Source of the DNA: JAQUQI01 sp041650035
GTDB lineage: Bacteria > Omnitrophota > Gorgyraeia > JABMRG01
Direction: 5' to 3'
DNA length: 41,085 bases
Assembly: GCA_041650035.1 (NCBI GenBank)
Contig: JBAZLY010000009.1
Coordinates: 1-41,085 of the forward strand
Under the pieces are notes generated by a model. The model had not been told where the DNA came from. It was given only the letters and a program-made list of their open reading frames with translations, and searched no databases. A program made the translations under genes and the position numbers. Below, in pieces: positions 16,129 to 24,473 of this stretch; position 1 is the stretch's first letter; each line of letters starts with the position of its first letter.

Positions 16129-17603
16129 TATGGCCCTCCCAATGACCTGGATGCTGATTCAAGAATGCCCGTCAGCCAATCAGGAAAATACAAACCCAAT
16201 ATAATCGCTATCGCAAAAAATACGGCCGGCACACACAACCTTGTCAGACCTTTAACATTATATGAATCGTCTCCCCGCGCCTGACAAGTATTCTCGCCCT
16301 GTGTCATAAATATAACTATGCGCGCCATGCCTATAAAGATTATAACAAGTGCCGCTAAAAATATAATACTTACCGCATAAAACCCGGCTGAAAGTGCCTG
16401 TCTTAAAATAATAAGTTTTCCGAAAAATATAGCCGATGGAGGCGTTCCGGTTATCAATAAAAAACCGAGCATCCAAAGAACGCCAAGACGCCTGGTCTTG
16501 CCGCTCATAAGCCCTTGAACGTCTTCTATCCTCTTTGTCCTGAAATATGATAATATATTGCCTGCCGAGAAGAACAAACCCGCCTTCACCAGAGAATGGC
16601 CAAGCATGTTAACAAGTGCCCCAAATACTGCGATACCTCCAAAACCGATACCCAACGACATTATCCCCATATGCTCAACGCTTGAATAAGCAAGCATCCT
16701 TTTATAATCCCCCTGCCTTAATATAAAAATAGCGGCAAATATAACGGATAATAAGCCGAATACGGTAAAGACCTCTCTGCAATACGGGCCGAGTCCTGCC
16801 GCGGCGCATATTTGATATGCACGCAGTATACCGAGAAACGCGCAATTGAGCAATGCCCCTGAAAAAAGCGCAGAGACAACCGACGGCGCCTCGCTATGGG
16901 CATCGGGAAGCCATGCGTGAAAAGGCGCCAGACCCATCTTGGTTGCGTATCCGACAAATAAAAGCAAAAAAGCTGCCTTAAGCCACAGCTTATTCATGCA
17001 ATTGGCATTTTCAATAAGTCTTGCGAGAAACAGGTCTGCCCGATTATTATTAGCCACGGCCAGGACAAAAATACCCAAAAGAGCTACTGCTATACCAACC
17101 GAGCATATCAAAAGGTATTTCCATGTGGCTTCAAGAGACATTTTGGTGCGGTGAAAATATATCAAGGGCGCGCTTGCCAGGGTTGTTGCCTCAATACCCA
17201 CCCAGAAAATCGCGAGATGACGGCTTGCTATGACCATGGTCATTGTGGAAAGAAATATCTGAAAACACCCCCCAAAAACCGCTTCAGGAGAAAATAATCC
17301 CCGGCCCTTCACGCCGCCATGGGCATATTTTTCTTCATCGGATAAATACCTGATACCGTAAAATGAGGCACCGGAAAACAGAACACTGGTAATCAGCAAA
17401 AAGATTATACCGATATCATCAAACCCAAACCATTCCGCTAAAGGGCCCTGTGTCTTGTTGTAAAAATTAAAGACCGCTATAGCCATAATGAGGTGGACTA
17501 TCGAACATACCGCTATAAGAGCACGCCTAGGCCTGTCGTCTTTGATAAAGAATGAGACAACACCCGAAAAAAACGGAACTACTATCAATAAAATAGTTAT
17601 CAT
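16128..17603 (-). CDS. Ehr/Hyf-type membrane subunit HyfF-like (Mrp/NuoN-type antiporter-like)
   Basis: A 491-residue polytopic protein of the proton-conducting antiporter-like family shared by complex I, Mrp antiporters and hydrogenase 4. The conserved TM5 glutamate is in WVGIEATTL. The TM7 lysine is in GYATKMGLAPFHAWLPDAH. In the following helix the usual lysine is Asn in SGALLNCAF, as in HyfF proteins. The later helix carries the DYKRMLAYSSVEHMG motif. It should sit in the inner membrane and contribute one ion channel. The ATG is 1 bp after the HyfE-like stop, and the stop overlaps the large subunit start, so coupling is tight. Confidence 0.92.
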   Translation of the reverse strand: MITILLIVVPFFSGVVSFFIKDDRPRRALIAVCSIVHLIMAIAVFNFYNKTQGPLAEWFGFDDIGIIFLLITSVLFSGASFYGIRYLSDEEKYAHGGVKGRGLFSPEAVFGGCFQIFLSTMTMVIASRHLAIFWVGIEATTLASAPLIYFHRTKMSLEATWKYLLICSVGIAVALLGIFVLAVANNNRADLFLARLIENANCMNKLWLKAAFLLLFVGYATKMGLAPFHAWLPDAHSEAPSVVSALFSGALLNCAFLGILRAYQICAAAGLGPYCREVFTVFGLLSVIFAAIFILRQGDYKRMLAYSSVEHMGIMSLGIGFGGIAVFGALVNMLGHSLVKAGLFFSAGNILSYFRTKRIEDVQGLMSGKTRRLGVLWMLGFLLITGTPPSAIFFGKLIILRQALSAGFYAVSIIFLAALVIIFIGMARIVIFMTQGENTCQARGDDSYNVKGLTRLCVPAVFFAIAIILGLYFPDWLTGILESASRSLGGP

Positions 17604-17604
17604 A

Positions 17605-18273
17605 TCATAAATCCTGTCCTGTTGCCATTATGTCTTTAAGCTGTGATAATTTCTCCGTGTCAATATGGTCAAATTCACGGCTTATATGGAATATCGCTAT
17701 ACCCATAACAAACACGGCTACAAATATATCAAGTAAAATTGACATCTCAACCAGCAATGACTGTTCCTTTAAATACACCAGGCCAAAAAGATATATCCCG
17801 TTTTCAAGCATCAGATACCCGATAACCTGCGTTATTGCCTTCATGCGGCTTACAATTATATAAGCGCCTGTAAAAAATGTAGCAAAGGATACAGCCGCGT
17901 TTAAGACCGACGCCGGCTGGCCCGGTCCAGAGACACGGCTGATAACCCAATAGGATAAGACAAATATCGCCACCCCCATCAAGAGTGAGAAAGGGTATCC
18001 CCCGATAGGTTCAACCTCTTTTCTGATATTAGCGGCCCTTAACGCCCTTAGAAGAAGCCAGGGAAAAACTACACCCTTAAGTATAATATTGGTCAAAGGA
18101 AATATCACCGTTACCGGGGCAACGCATGGGAAATACTTTATAACCGGTATACACCCTATAAGCGCGCCCTGTGCCGCCACAATGCGCACGCATGACTTGA
18201 TCCGGCTCGATGACAACGCCATCAAGTTCATAAGAAGAACGGTAACACCTATAAAATCAAGCCAATGGCCCAT
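17605..18273 (-). CDS. Ehr/Hyf-type membrane subunit HyfE-like
   Basis: A 222-residue, very hydrophobic protein resembling HyfE of hydrogenase 4, a subunit whose C-terminal part is related to NuoK. It starts with LDFIGVTVLLMNLMALSSSRIKSCVRIVAAQG and contains MLENGIYLFGL, a NuoK-like helix with a buried glutamate that could take part in ion translocation. About seven TM segments can be counted. It lies 3 bp after the HyfC-like gene and 1 bp before the HyfF-like gene. Confidence 0.88.
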   Translation of the reverse strand: MGHWLDFIGVTVLLMNLMALSSSRIKSCVRIVAAQGALIGCIPVIKYFPCVAPVTVIFPLTNIILKGVVFPWLLLRALRAANIRKEVEPIGGYPFSLLMGVAIFVLSYWVISRVSGPGQPASVLNAAVSFATFFTGAYIIVSRMKAITQVIGYLMLENGIYLFGLVYLKEQSLLVEMSILLDIFVAVFVMGIAIFHISREFDHIDTEKLSQLKDIMATGQDL

Positions 18274-18276
18274 CCA

Positions 18277-19188
18277 TTATCTCAATGTTAATATTACCGC
18301 CACGACAGACAATGCCAGGGCGACTATCAAAAAATGCGGAACCTTCAAAAGGCGCAGCCTTGCAAACGTTGACTCAACAATACCAACAATACACGCTAAA
18401 ACAACCATTGAAACAACAAAGATAACGCAGTCAATGCCCCAGCCAAAGGTCTGCGGGCCAAAGAATACCCCTATAAGTAATGAGCCTAAGAGCCAAAACT
18501 TTATGGCGGCGGCATAAAGGGTATAGGCTAAATCAATACCGCCATGATCTAAGACCATCACCTCATGGATCATGGTCAATTCTAAGTGGGTATTCGGGTC
18601 ATCAACGGGGATGCGCGAATTTTCAGCCAAAAAAACAATAAAAAACGCGCCCAAGACCAAAAAAACCATAGGCCCGTATGAAGACCACAGGCTAAAGGCG
18701 GATCTTGAAAATATATCTGAAACAGACATCTGTCCTGCCGCCCGGGCCAATGCCACAAGACTTAAAAAAAGCGCGGGTTCGGCAAATACGGCAAACTGCA
18801 CCTCACGACTGGCCCCCATCCCCTCAAAGCTTGAGCCTGTATCAAGAGCGGCTATAACAATAAAAAATCTCGAAAGGGCCAGCATATAGATAAATAATAT
18901 AAGGTCATTTTCAAAAGACACCAACGACCTGTAACCCGCGAAAGGAACAAGCGACAAAGCGACAATAACAGCCCCAAGACTTATAATCGGTGCCGCGATA
19001 AAAACTGGCGTAGTCGTGGTGCTGTATACCGCCGATTTTTTAAGCAGTTTAAATATATCATAATACAGCTGAAGAAAGGGCGCACCCCTGCGGCCGGCGA
19101 AAATGGCCTTTGTCCGGTTTACGACCCCGAACAAAAACGGGGATATTATAAGCGATAGCGCGAACTGGGCAATCTCCGTTTTCATCAT
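18277..19188 (-). CDS. Ehr/Hyf-type membrane anchor subunit HyfC-like (NuoH-like)
   Basis: A 303-residue NuoH/HyfC-type membrane subunit that docks the peripheral arm. Diagnostic segments are RRGAPFLQLYYDIFKLLKK near the N-terminus, and PVDDPNTHLELTMIHEVMVLD, the acidic loop conserved in NuoH, EchB and HyfC. A longer ORF to 19269 would overlap the HyfB-like gene. I therefore take the ATG at 19188, which overlaps the HyfB-like stop as TAATG and has GGAAG upstream; the adjacent ATG at 19185 is equally possible. About eight TM segments are visible. Confidence 0.93.
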   Translation of the reverse strand: MMKTEIAQFALSLIISPFLFGVVNRTKAIFAGRRGAPFLQLYYDIFKLLKKSAVYSTTTTPVFIAAPIISLGAVIVALSLVPFAGYRSLVSFENDLILFIYMLALSRFFIVIAALDTGSSFEGMGASREVQFAVFAEPALFLSLVALARAAGQMSVSDIFSRSAFSLWSSYGPMVFLVLGAFFIVFLAENSRIPVDDPNTHLELTMIHEVMVLDHGGIDLAYTLYAAAIKFWLLGSLLIGVFFGPQTFGWGIDCVIFVVSMVVLACIVGIVESTFARLRLLKVPHFLIVALALSVVAVILTLR

Positions 19189-21164
19189 TATAACTTCCAC
19201 ATAAAAAGAATTATGAGGGCGATAAATATATATAAAATGTAAGATTGCAGGCGCCCATGCTGAAACCACGCTAATCTCCCGGCCAACGCGTGAACGGCGG
19301 CCTGCATAGGCCGAAAAATTGATTCGGCGAATATGTCATCCGTGTGCGTCTCAAAAGACAGCCTGTCGGGAAAATACCCTGTTACCCTCGCACCCTTCTT
19401 TCGAGCGCGTAATATACCCTTGAAAAAATCTATCAACGGTTGAGAAAACGATGACCCGGTATACTGCATCCGGGCGCTGGGAAACGCGTATCCGCAATCC
19501 CATGTAGGGCCATACTCGACGGCGCGCCTGTTTAAAAGCAAGCCGCGAAATAAAGCGATGAGCGCAATTAGGGCACAGAATGAAACACCCATTATTGCGA
19601 CATATATTAAGGGGGAATTAACCGATGATATGATCTCAACCGCCTCTGCCGAAGGTGTGCCCGCCACAGCCGACACGGCACTGCCTATGAAAGGCATGAT
19701 ATACGCCGCGCATATACCTGATATCACGCAAGCAGCGGCAAGAAAGACCAGCGGCATACCCATACGCACACCTGCTTCGCACGCCTTATAACAGTAGTCG
19801 CTCCTTGGCTGGCCCAGAAATATAATGCCGAAGGCCTTGGAAAAACAGGCAAGGGCAAATGCCCCGGCCAGGGCCAGAGACACGATGACACTCATTGAAA
19901 TTACCGCTGTCACGCCATTAGCCGATACGTTTCTAAAACAGGCCAGATATATCAAAAACTCGCTTATGAAACCATTAAGAGGCGGCAGGCCGCATATCGC
20001 AATAGAACCGATGAGGAAACAAACACCAGTAACAGGCATCTTTTTAAGGAGGCCTCCAAGCAGATCTATCTCCCGTGTGCCTGTTTGATAATACACAGAA
20101 CCCGCGCTTAAAAAAAGCATGCCTTTAAAAAAGGCGTGATTTATGACGTGTAATACGCCCGCGCAAAAGCCTATAACCGCAAGGTCGTAGTTATTAATGC
20201 CAACCCCCAGAACACCTATTCCTATCGCAATGGTTATAATACCTATATTCTCTATACTGCTATAGGCAAGAAGCCTTTTAAGGTCATGCTGGGCGAGGGC
20301 AAACAAAATACCTAATACCGCCGTTATAATACCTATACCGATAAGAAGATATCCCCACCAAGGGCAAGGCATACCTAAAAACGTAAGTATCCTTAAAAGA
20401 CCGTATATACCTGTCTTTATCATCACGGCCGACATCAAAGCTGATACGTGGCTTGGCGCCGCGGGATGCGCCTCGGGAAGCCAAACATGCATAGGCATAA
20501 TGCCTGCCTTTGTCCCAAATCCTATCAAGGCGCATATAAAAGCCGCCGAACGTGCGGGGTCATTGCCCTTTATCCCAAATCCCGCGAAGTCAAATGACGC
20601 GGCGTTTTGCGCGAGCAGTATGAATACGGTAAATAAAAAGAACGTGCCTATGCCAGAGGCGATCAGATACATTAGGCCCGCGTGCGCCGTCTGCCTGTTC
20701 TCGCCTTCAAACAACACAAGAAAAAATGAACTGATTGACATCATCTCCCATGCCATTAAAAATAAAACGGCATTGCGCGCTATTATCACCGTGGCCATGC
20801 CGGCTACAAGGATGTTAAAGCAAAGCCACGAACTGCCAATATTCTTCTTACCGTGATAATGCCTAAGATAACCAAGACCGTATAAGGCCGATAAAGCGGA
20901 CAATATGTAAACAACCGCAAGGAATAAAGCGGATAGCTTGTCTATAGACACGGAAAATGAGCCGTATGGAACATGCCATGGCAGGTTTAACGAGGCAGAC
21001 GCCGAAAACTTAAATACCATGACGAGCGATAGCAATCCGCAAACACAGGCTATAATAACGCCGCCGGAACCGGCATAGCCTGATAACCTGTCGGATCTAT
21101 TGAGCGCGAACGCGAGACAACCACTTGCAATCAATATACCCAAAGATAAAAGAGTAATACTCAT
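19188..21164 (-). CDS. Ehr/Hyf-type membrane subunit HyfB-like (NuoL/antiporter-like)
   Basis: A 658-residue polytopic protein, close to HyfB of E. coli in length. The TM5 glutamate is in MAWEMMSISSFFL, the TM7 lysine in GFGTKAGIMPMHVWLPEAH, the TM8 lysine in VMIKTGIYGL, and the half-channel motif is HDLKRLLAYSSIENIG, so the ion path appears complete. The C-terminal tail (WFQHGRLQSYILY) is the HyfB-type extension. It begins 32 bp after the HTH-EIIA gene with AAAGG upstream of the ATG, and ends overlapping the HyfC-like start by 1 bp. It should be one of two ion-pumping modules of the complex. Confidence 0.93.
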   Translation of the reverse strand: MSITLLSLGILIASGCLAFALNRSDRLSGYAGSGGVIIACVCGLLSLVMVFKFSASASLNLPWHVPYGSFSVSIDKLSALFLAVVYILSALSALYGLGYLRHYHGKKNIGSSWLCFNILVAGMATVIIARNAVLFLMAWEMMSISSFFLVLFEGENRQTAHAGLMYLIASGIGTFFLFTVFILLAQNAASFDFAGFGIKGNDPARSAAFICALIGFGTKAGIMPMHVWLPEAHPAAPSHVSALMSAVMIKTGIYGLLRILTFLGMPCPWWGYLLIGIGIITAVLGILFALAQHDLKRLLAYSSIENIGIITIAIGIGVLGVGINNYDLAVIGFCAGVLHVINHAFFKGMLFLSAGSVYYQTGTREIDLLGGLLKKMPVTGVCFLIGSIAICGLPPLNGFISEFLIYLACFRNVSANGVTAVISMSVIVSLALAGAFALACFSKAFGIIFLGQPRSDYCYKACEAGVRMGMPLVFLAAACVISGICAAYIMPFIGSAVSAVAGTPSAEAVEIISSVNSPLIYVAIMGVSFCALIALIALFRGLLLNRRAVEYGPTWDCGYAFPSARMQYTGSSFSQPLIDFFKGILRARKKGARVTGYFPDRLSFETHTDDIFAESIFRPMQAAVHALAGRLAWFQHGRLQSYILYIFIALIILFMWKL

Positions 21165-21196
21165 ACGTGTTTACCTTTTTAAAAAATTTATACTGT

Positions 21197-21874
21197 TCAG
21201 GCACCCGGTACCTGCTGGGCCTTATCAATCTCGCCTAAAATAATATCCCTTGCCATCTGGCACGTAATAGCCTTTTTTACAGCCGGATTATTTAAGACAA
21301 AGGCTATCTGCGAGAGCATCCTAAGATGGCTTCTTACGGTCGGGCTTATAACGGTAAAAAGGCAATTTACAGGCTTATGATCAATGGCCCCGTAGTCAAC
21401 AGGATTTTCCAAAAAACAGATAGATACTATCGGATATGGTATATGGGTCACGATCGGATAGCGTGTATGCGGTATGGCTACGCCTTCGCCAAAACCTGTT
21501 GAACCTAAATCCTCCCTAACAAGCATGGCGTCCAGGAGATTGTCCTTGTCCACATCAGCGGGAAGATGTAGCAGGCCTAAAACAGCTTCTAATAATGACT
21601 TTTTATCCTCACCCTGTATCCTGTAATAAACACCCCCCTCTCTTATAGCCCGGATAAGGGATAACCTCGTAATGTCGGACTCGGTTCCGTCCTGTAATAT
21701 CCTGTGGGAGATATTCATCTTCTCCACCGTGGCCCAATCTATAATCTCTACGCGGTTAAAACGGTACTGATCGTGCACACGGTAAAAAGGTATACTCTGC
21801 TGTTTTATCCAGCGATAAATAGTCCTTTCGGTGACCTTTAATAGACTGGATAATTCCTTCACGCTTAACTGCAT
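21197..21874 (-). CDS. Excisionase/BldC-type HTH fused to PTS EIIA domain (transcriptional regulator)
   Basis: A 225-residue two-domain protein. Residues 1-50 form an excisionase/MerR-like winged helix: VKELSSLLKVTERTIYRWIKQQSIPFYRV followed by a strand and IIDWA. Residues about 65-220 form a fructose/nitrogen-type EIIA domain with His136 in GVAIPHTRYP, the expected phosphorylation site. PTS phosphorylation could thus alter DNA binding. It is the first gene of the Ehr-antiporter operon; a consensus promoter and a direct-repeat candidate operator lie 35-70 bp upstream, and AGGAG is 5 bp before the ATG. Autoregulation and phosphorylation control are inference. The final gene of the same operon also ends in an EIIA domain. 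Confidence 0.9.
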   Translation of the reverse strand: MQLSVKELSSLLKVTERTIYRWIKQQSIPFYRVHDQYRFNRVEIIDWATVEKMNISHRILQDGTESDITRLSLIRAIREGGVYYRIQGEDKKSLLEAVLGLLHLPADVDKDNLLDAMLVREDLGSTGFGEGVAIPHTRYPIVTHIPYPIVSICFLENPVDYGAIDHKPVNCLFTVISPTVRSHLRMLSQIAFVLNNPAVKKAITCQMARDIILGEIDKAQQVPGA

Positions 21875-21907
21875 TCCTGCTCCTATTGCCGTAAAACCAT
21901 TATTCTA

Positions 21908-21925
21908 TATGACATATTATGACAT
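21908..21925 (-). promoter_or_regulatory. Candidate operator: two TATGACAT direct repeats over the -10 box
   Basis: On the plus strand TATGACAT occurs at 21908-21915 and again at 21918-21925, a spacing of exactly 10 bp or one helical turn. Both copies lie on or next to the -10 element. Direct repeats, rather than palindromes, are the known target type of BldC, a small MerR-like HTH protein. This makes the first gene product a plausible ligand, which is inference. Confidence 0.55.
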
Positions 21926-21942
21926 CTAAAATCTGTTGTCAA
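21914..21942 (-). promoter_or_regulatory. Near-consensus sigma70 promoter of the HTH-EIIA/Ehr/antiporter operon
   Basis: On the minus strand TTGACA (21937-21942), exactly 17 bp, then TAATAT (21914-21919). The predicted start is near 21907, about 33 nt before the ATG at 21874. No other comparably good promoter was seen inside the eight-gene unit, where genes overlap or are at most 32 bp apart. Confidence 0.8.
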
Positions 21943-22182
21943 TTAATATCATATATTTGGGATTTTGTATTTTATCAGTAAATGGCCAAAACTGCTAATA
22001 ATGGGGGGCTATTGCGCGGTAAAACTATATGCAAAAATAGAAAAATGCTTAAAGCATTCTGTCTTTTTCCGCTATAATTATTTCGTCGAGGCTATTTCGC
22101 AGGCACTTTTCTTTCAGAAACTGTCTGTATTTTTTTACGGTTATCCCGCTACGAATAAAATACTATCACAAAACCCCAATCC

Positions 22183-22208
22183 TGTCAAGCAGGCAAAGCC
22201 TGCTGACA
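22183..22208. other. Stable hairpin in the gap upstream of the Ehr operon
   Basis: AGCAGGC (22188-22194), loop AAA, GCCTGCT (22198-22204) form a 7-bp perfect stem, extended past a one-base bulge by TGTC/GACA. There is no immediate T tract on either strand. It may end transcription of the small ORFs at 22286-22897 or bind a factor. I see nothing else interpretable in the rest of 21943-22285. Confidence 0.4.
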
Positions 22209-22285
22209 ACACGATGAAAAATACGTAATTTCAGGTATCCTATACCATCGCGGAAATTCACTTGCGGGAAACGCCTTTTTTAGCT

Positions 22286-22533
22286 TTACGGCAAAGCAAC
22301 AATAAGCTTACATGATCTCTTTTGTCTAAAAGCAGGTTTCTTTAGGATATTTGCCCCTTTTACTGCTAAGAATACCAAGAAAGCCGCTATCATAAAAATC
22401 AACCAAGCTATTGATAAAAAGCTCATATCCCAGAGCAACCATGGCTTATCAACCGTGGACGCCTTAAGGCCTGCAAAACAAAAATCAAAATAACCAAAGT
22501 TTCAAATCCTGCTTTCCAGTCTACGCGACCCAT
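22286..22533 (-). pseudogene. Broken small membrane-protein gene, or two overlapping micro-ORFs
   Basis: Two short frames follow each other on the minus strand. The first (22533 to 22423, 36 aa, MGRVDWKAGFETLVILIFVLQ...) ends in an ATGA overlap with the second (22426 to 22286, 46 aa, MSFLSIAWLIFMIAAFLVFL...). The frame of the second is open upstream (ending in KPWLLWD before its Met), so the two read as one roughly 80-residue, two-TM protein if a single indel near 22470 is corrected. Neither start has a good ribosome binding site. I recognise no family. A decayed gene is the simpler reading; coupled micro-ORFs are the alternative. Confidence 0.3.
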
Positions 22534-22562
22534 TGTCTATGCCGCGAATAAATCTGTCGTGA

Positions 22563-22772
22563 TCACGAGTACCAACGCCGGCCCGCAATCCTCATTGTTT
22601 GGAAACAATAGACATCAAAACGATCGATGGAAACGCCGTAAGCCGGGCCAATAACCGAAACAGCCGCCAAATTAACATACGCTGCGTTATTAATAACACC
22701 GGTTATGCCTGCCAGGCGCGGACATGCAACAAAAAATGCACACACAATAGACACTGCAATTAAATGATTCAT
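22563..22772 (-). CDS. Hypothetical small exported protein
   Basis: A 69-residue ORF from the ATG at 22772, preceded by GGAG at good spacing (5 bp). The N-terminus is signal-peptide-like (MNHLIAVSIVCAFFVACPRLAG). The remainder contains NNAAYVNLAAVSVIGPAYG and ends in an Arg-rich tail. The ATG overlaps the stop of another tiny ORF as ATGA. No family is recognised, and the C-terminal part may result from a frameshift, because another frame stays open past the stop. The strong ribosome binding site and the coupling are the main support. Confidence 0.35.
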   Translation of the reverse strand: MNHLIAVSIVCAFFVACPRLAGITGVINNAAYVNLAAVSVIGPAYGVSIDRFDVYCFQTMRIAGRRWYS

Positions 22773-22897
22773 GGTTTCTCCGCTTCTTTTCCTGAAATAC
22801 CGCTGTTTTCCTTGCAGAGACAAAAAGGATCAAATTCCATGATCGCAACCATTCTTATAATTATTCTGCTATTTCTTTCTATGGAGCTAACTATCAT
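22769..22897 (-). CDS. Hypothetical micro-ORF overlapping the radical SAM gene
   Basis: A 42-codon ORF that begins inside the end of the radical SAM gene (11-bp overlap) and ends in an ATGA overlap with the next small ORF. Its C-terminal half contains EFDPFCLCKENSG, with two cysteines. The upstream ribosome binding site is weak. Small proteins next to B12-radical SAM enzymes are sometimes substrates, but there is no repeat, leader or core pattern that shows this here. It could be a chance frame. Confidence 0.25.
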   Translation of the reverse strand: MIVSSIERNSRIIIRMVAIMEFDPFCLCKENSGISGKEAEKP

Positions 22898-24473
22898 GTC
22901 TTCTATGACGTTCTTTCGCTTTTTGTAATTTATATAAAAAATCGTCTTTCTTAAATACCGACTCCCACCTTTTCATGGTAATCCAACCAACAGAACGGAT
23001 GAGAGACTGACGCCATTGTCTATACCACATTTTCCAGCCATATCTAATATTATGCAGAAAAAATATCATGCATGGGAAGGAAAACACATTTAGTGCTATC
23101 ATAAATATGTATTTGAACCGGTAAATCATACCCATGATTTTCATTGGTGAGGCCTGCATCTCTTCCGGTGTCATCGGCGCATCGGGTTCAAAAAGCGCAA
23201 AGTTGCCGTCATAATACTCCCAACCCAGTTCCCGGCGTGAATAAATTCTATTGTCCCGTTCAAGTCTTTTTCTCAATTCTGTACCAGGCAGGGGGATTGG
23301 GAGCATAACCTGAAATGTATCAAGGTGCGCTTTTGCTATAAAACGCCTAAAGTGTTTTATTCGTTCATGTACTGACATTTTAAAATGTATATCGTAGGTC
23401 ATAGGATAACCGAATATAAACATGCCATGTATTAAAAATCCAAATTTACGGAATATTTTTGTGAGCTCTAACATATCTGCGAGTTTTAGCCGCTTATTCA
23501 TCGCTTTTAACTCCTCCTCAATAGGAGACTCAAAACCAATGGCTACAAAATTGATACCTGCTTGACGCATGGCGGAAAGAAGCTCGGGATCTTTTGCCTT
23601 GTCCAATCTTATCTGCACACCCAAATCTAATCTCCTGCCAATATCTCTTTGATAGTCTCTAAGCATGTTACAGAACCTTATGGTTTCCTCTCGTTGCTGG
23701 CCAAAAAGGTCATCAACGACAAAAAATTTCCTAGCATCTTTTGTCTCCAAAAGAAAACTGATGCGTTCAAGTAATCTTTCGGGAGAGGCAAATCGGGGTT
23801 TACCCTTAACGGTACAGAACTCGCAATCCATACCGCAACCACGGATCCTCTCAACTTGATACACCTGGATATGGGCATAGCGCACCAGGGAAAAATCAGG
23901 TAAAGGCAGTTTATCAAAATCGGTTATTGGTTTTCTTGATTGCGTATAGACAACCTCTCCATCTTTCATGAATGCAATACCATTTACACTGCTTATATTC
24001 CTTTCTTCCACTAAAGCCTGCAGGAGCTCCTTTATAGTCTCTTCGCCTTCGCCAATAACTACATAATCGATACCGGATGATAAAGCCTCTTTTATATTTT
24101 CATCCACGAAATGCTGCCCCCCAGCGATAGTTACGATACCTTTTTCTTTATAAAAATTAGCTATTTCATAAAGCCTGGGAATGGTGCTGGTTAACCCCCC
24201 GTAAAGCCCGACAATATCTGCAGGTCTTAATCGTTGTAAAAATTGATGATCTGCGCCTTTTATATCGGCCTTAGGGCCATACCAACGCAGGTTGTTCTCA
24301 TCAATAATTTCAACATCCCAACTTTCCATTTCATTTACCGCGCTGCCTACGCATACAGGGCCCAACGGCGTGGTTCTCCTTGCGTTATATGAATAAATAT
24401 TTAATGCCGGATATGCTGGGCTTACAATCCTTAATCGGTATCTTTTTTTAGAAGAATCAAACATAATTGTCAC
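22887..24473 (-). CDS. B12-binding domain radical SAM protein
   Basis: A 528-residue class B radical SAM enzyme. Residues about 10-155 form a cobalamin-binding-like Rossmann domain (IVSPAYPALNIYSYNARRTTPLGP near the start, DIVGLYGGLTS, then YVVIGEGEETIKELL). The 4Fe-4S/AdoMet motif is RGCGMDCEFC, with Cys 213, 217 and 220. The barrel continues with FFVVDDLFG, DLGVQIRLD and FVAIGFESP. The C-terminal region (about 440-528) is basic, with one or two hydrophobic segments that may attach it to the membrane. The substrate is unknown; many relatives act in lipid, hopanoid or tetrapyrrole methylation. Its GTG start overlaps the stop of the GGDEF-Enzyme I gene by 4 bp, so the two are translationally coupled. 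A short sequence run in the N-terminal citation here is kept only as a landmark. Confidence 0.9.
   Translation of the reverse strand: MTIMFDSSKKRYRLRIVSPAYPALNIYSYNARRTTPLGPVCVGSAVNEMESWDVEIIDENNLRWYGPKADIKGADHQFLQRLRPADIVGLYGGLTSTIPRLYEIANFYKEKGIVTIAGGQHFVDENIKEALSSGIDYVVIGEGEETIKELLQALVEERNISSVNGIAFMKDGEVVYTQSRKPITDFDKLPLPDFSLVRYAHIQVYQVERIRGCGMDCEFCTVKGKPRFASPERLLERISFLLETKDARKFFVVDDLFGQQREETIRFCNMLRDYQRDIGRRLDLGVQIRLDKAKDPELLSAMRQAGINFVAIGFESPIEEELKAMNKRLKLADMLELTKIFRKFGFLIHGMFIFGYPMTYDIHFKMSVHERIKHFRRFIAKAHLDTFQVMLPIPLPGTELRKRLERDNRIYSRRELGWEYYDGNFALFEPDAPMTPEEMQASPMKIMGMIYRFKYIFMIALNVFSFPCMIFFLHNIRYGWKMWYRQWRQSLIRSVGWITMKRWESVFKKDDFLYKLQKAKERHRRHDS

Noticed and set aside
14620..21164. 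Reading the complex as a hydrogenase 4 or formate hydrogenlyase
   Set aside because: All NiFe ligand cysteines are missing, and there is no formate dehydrogenase or hydrogenase maturation gene in the window.
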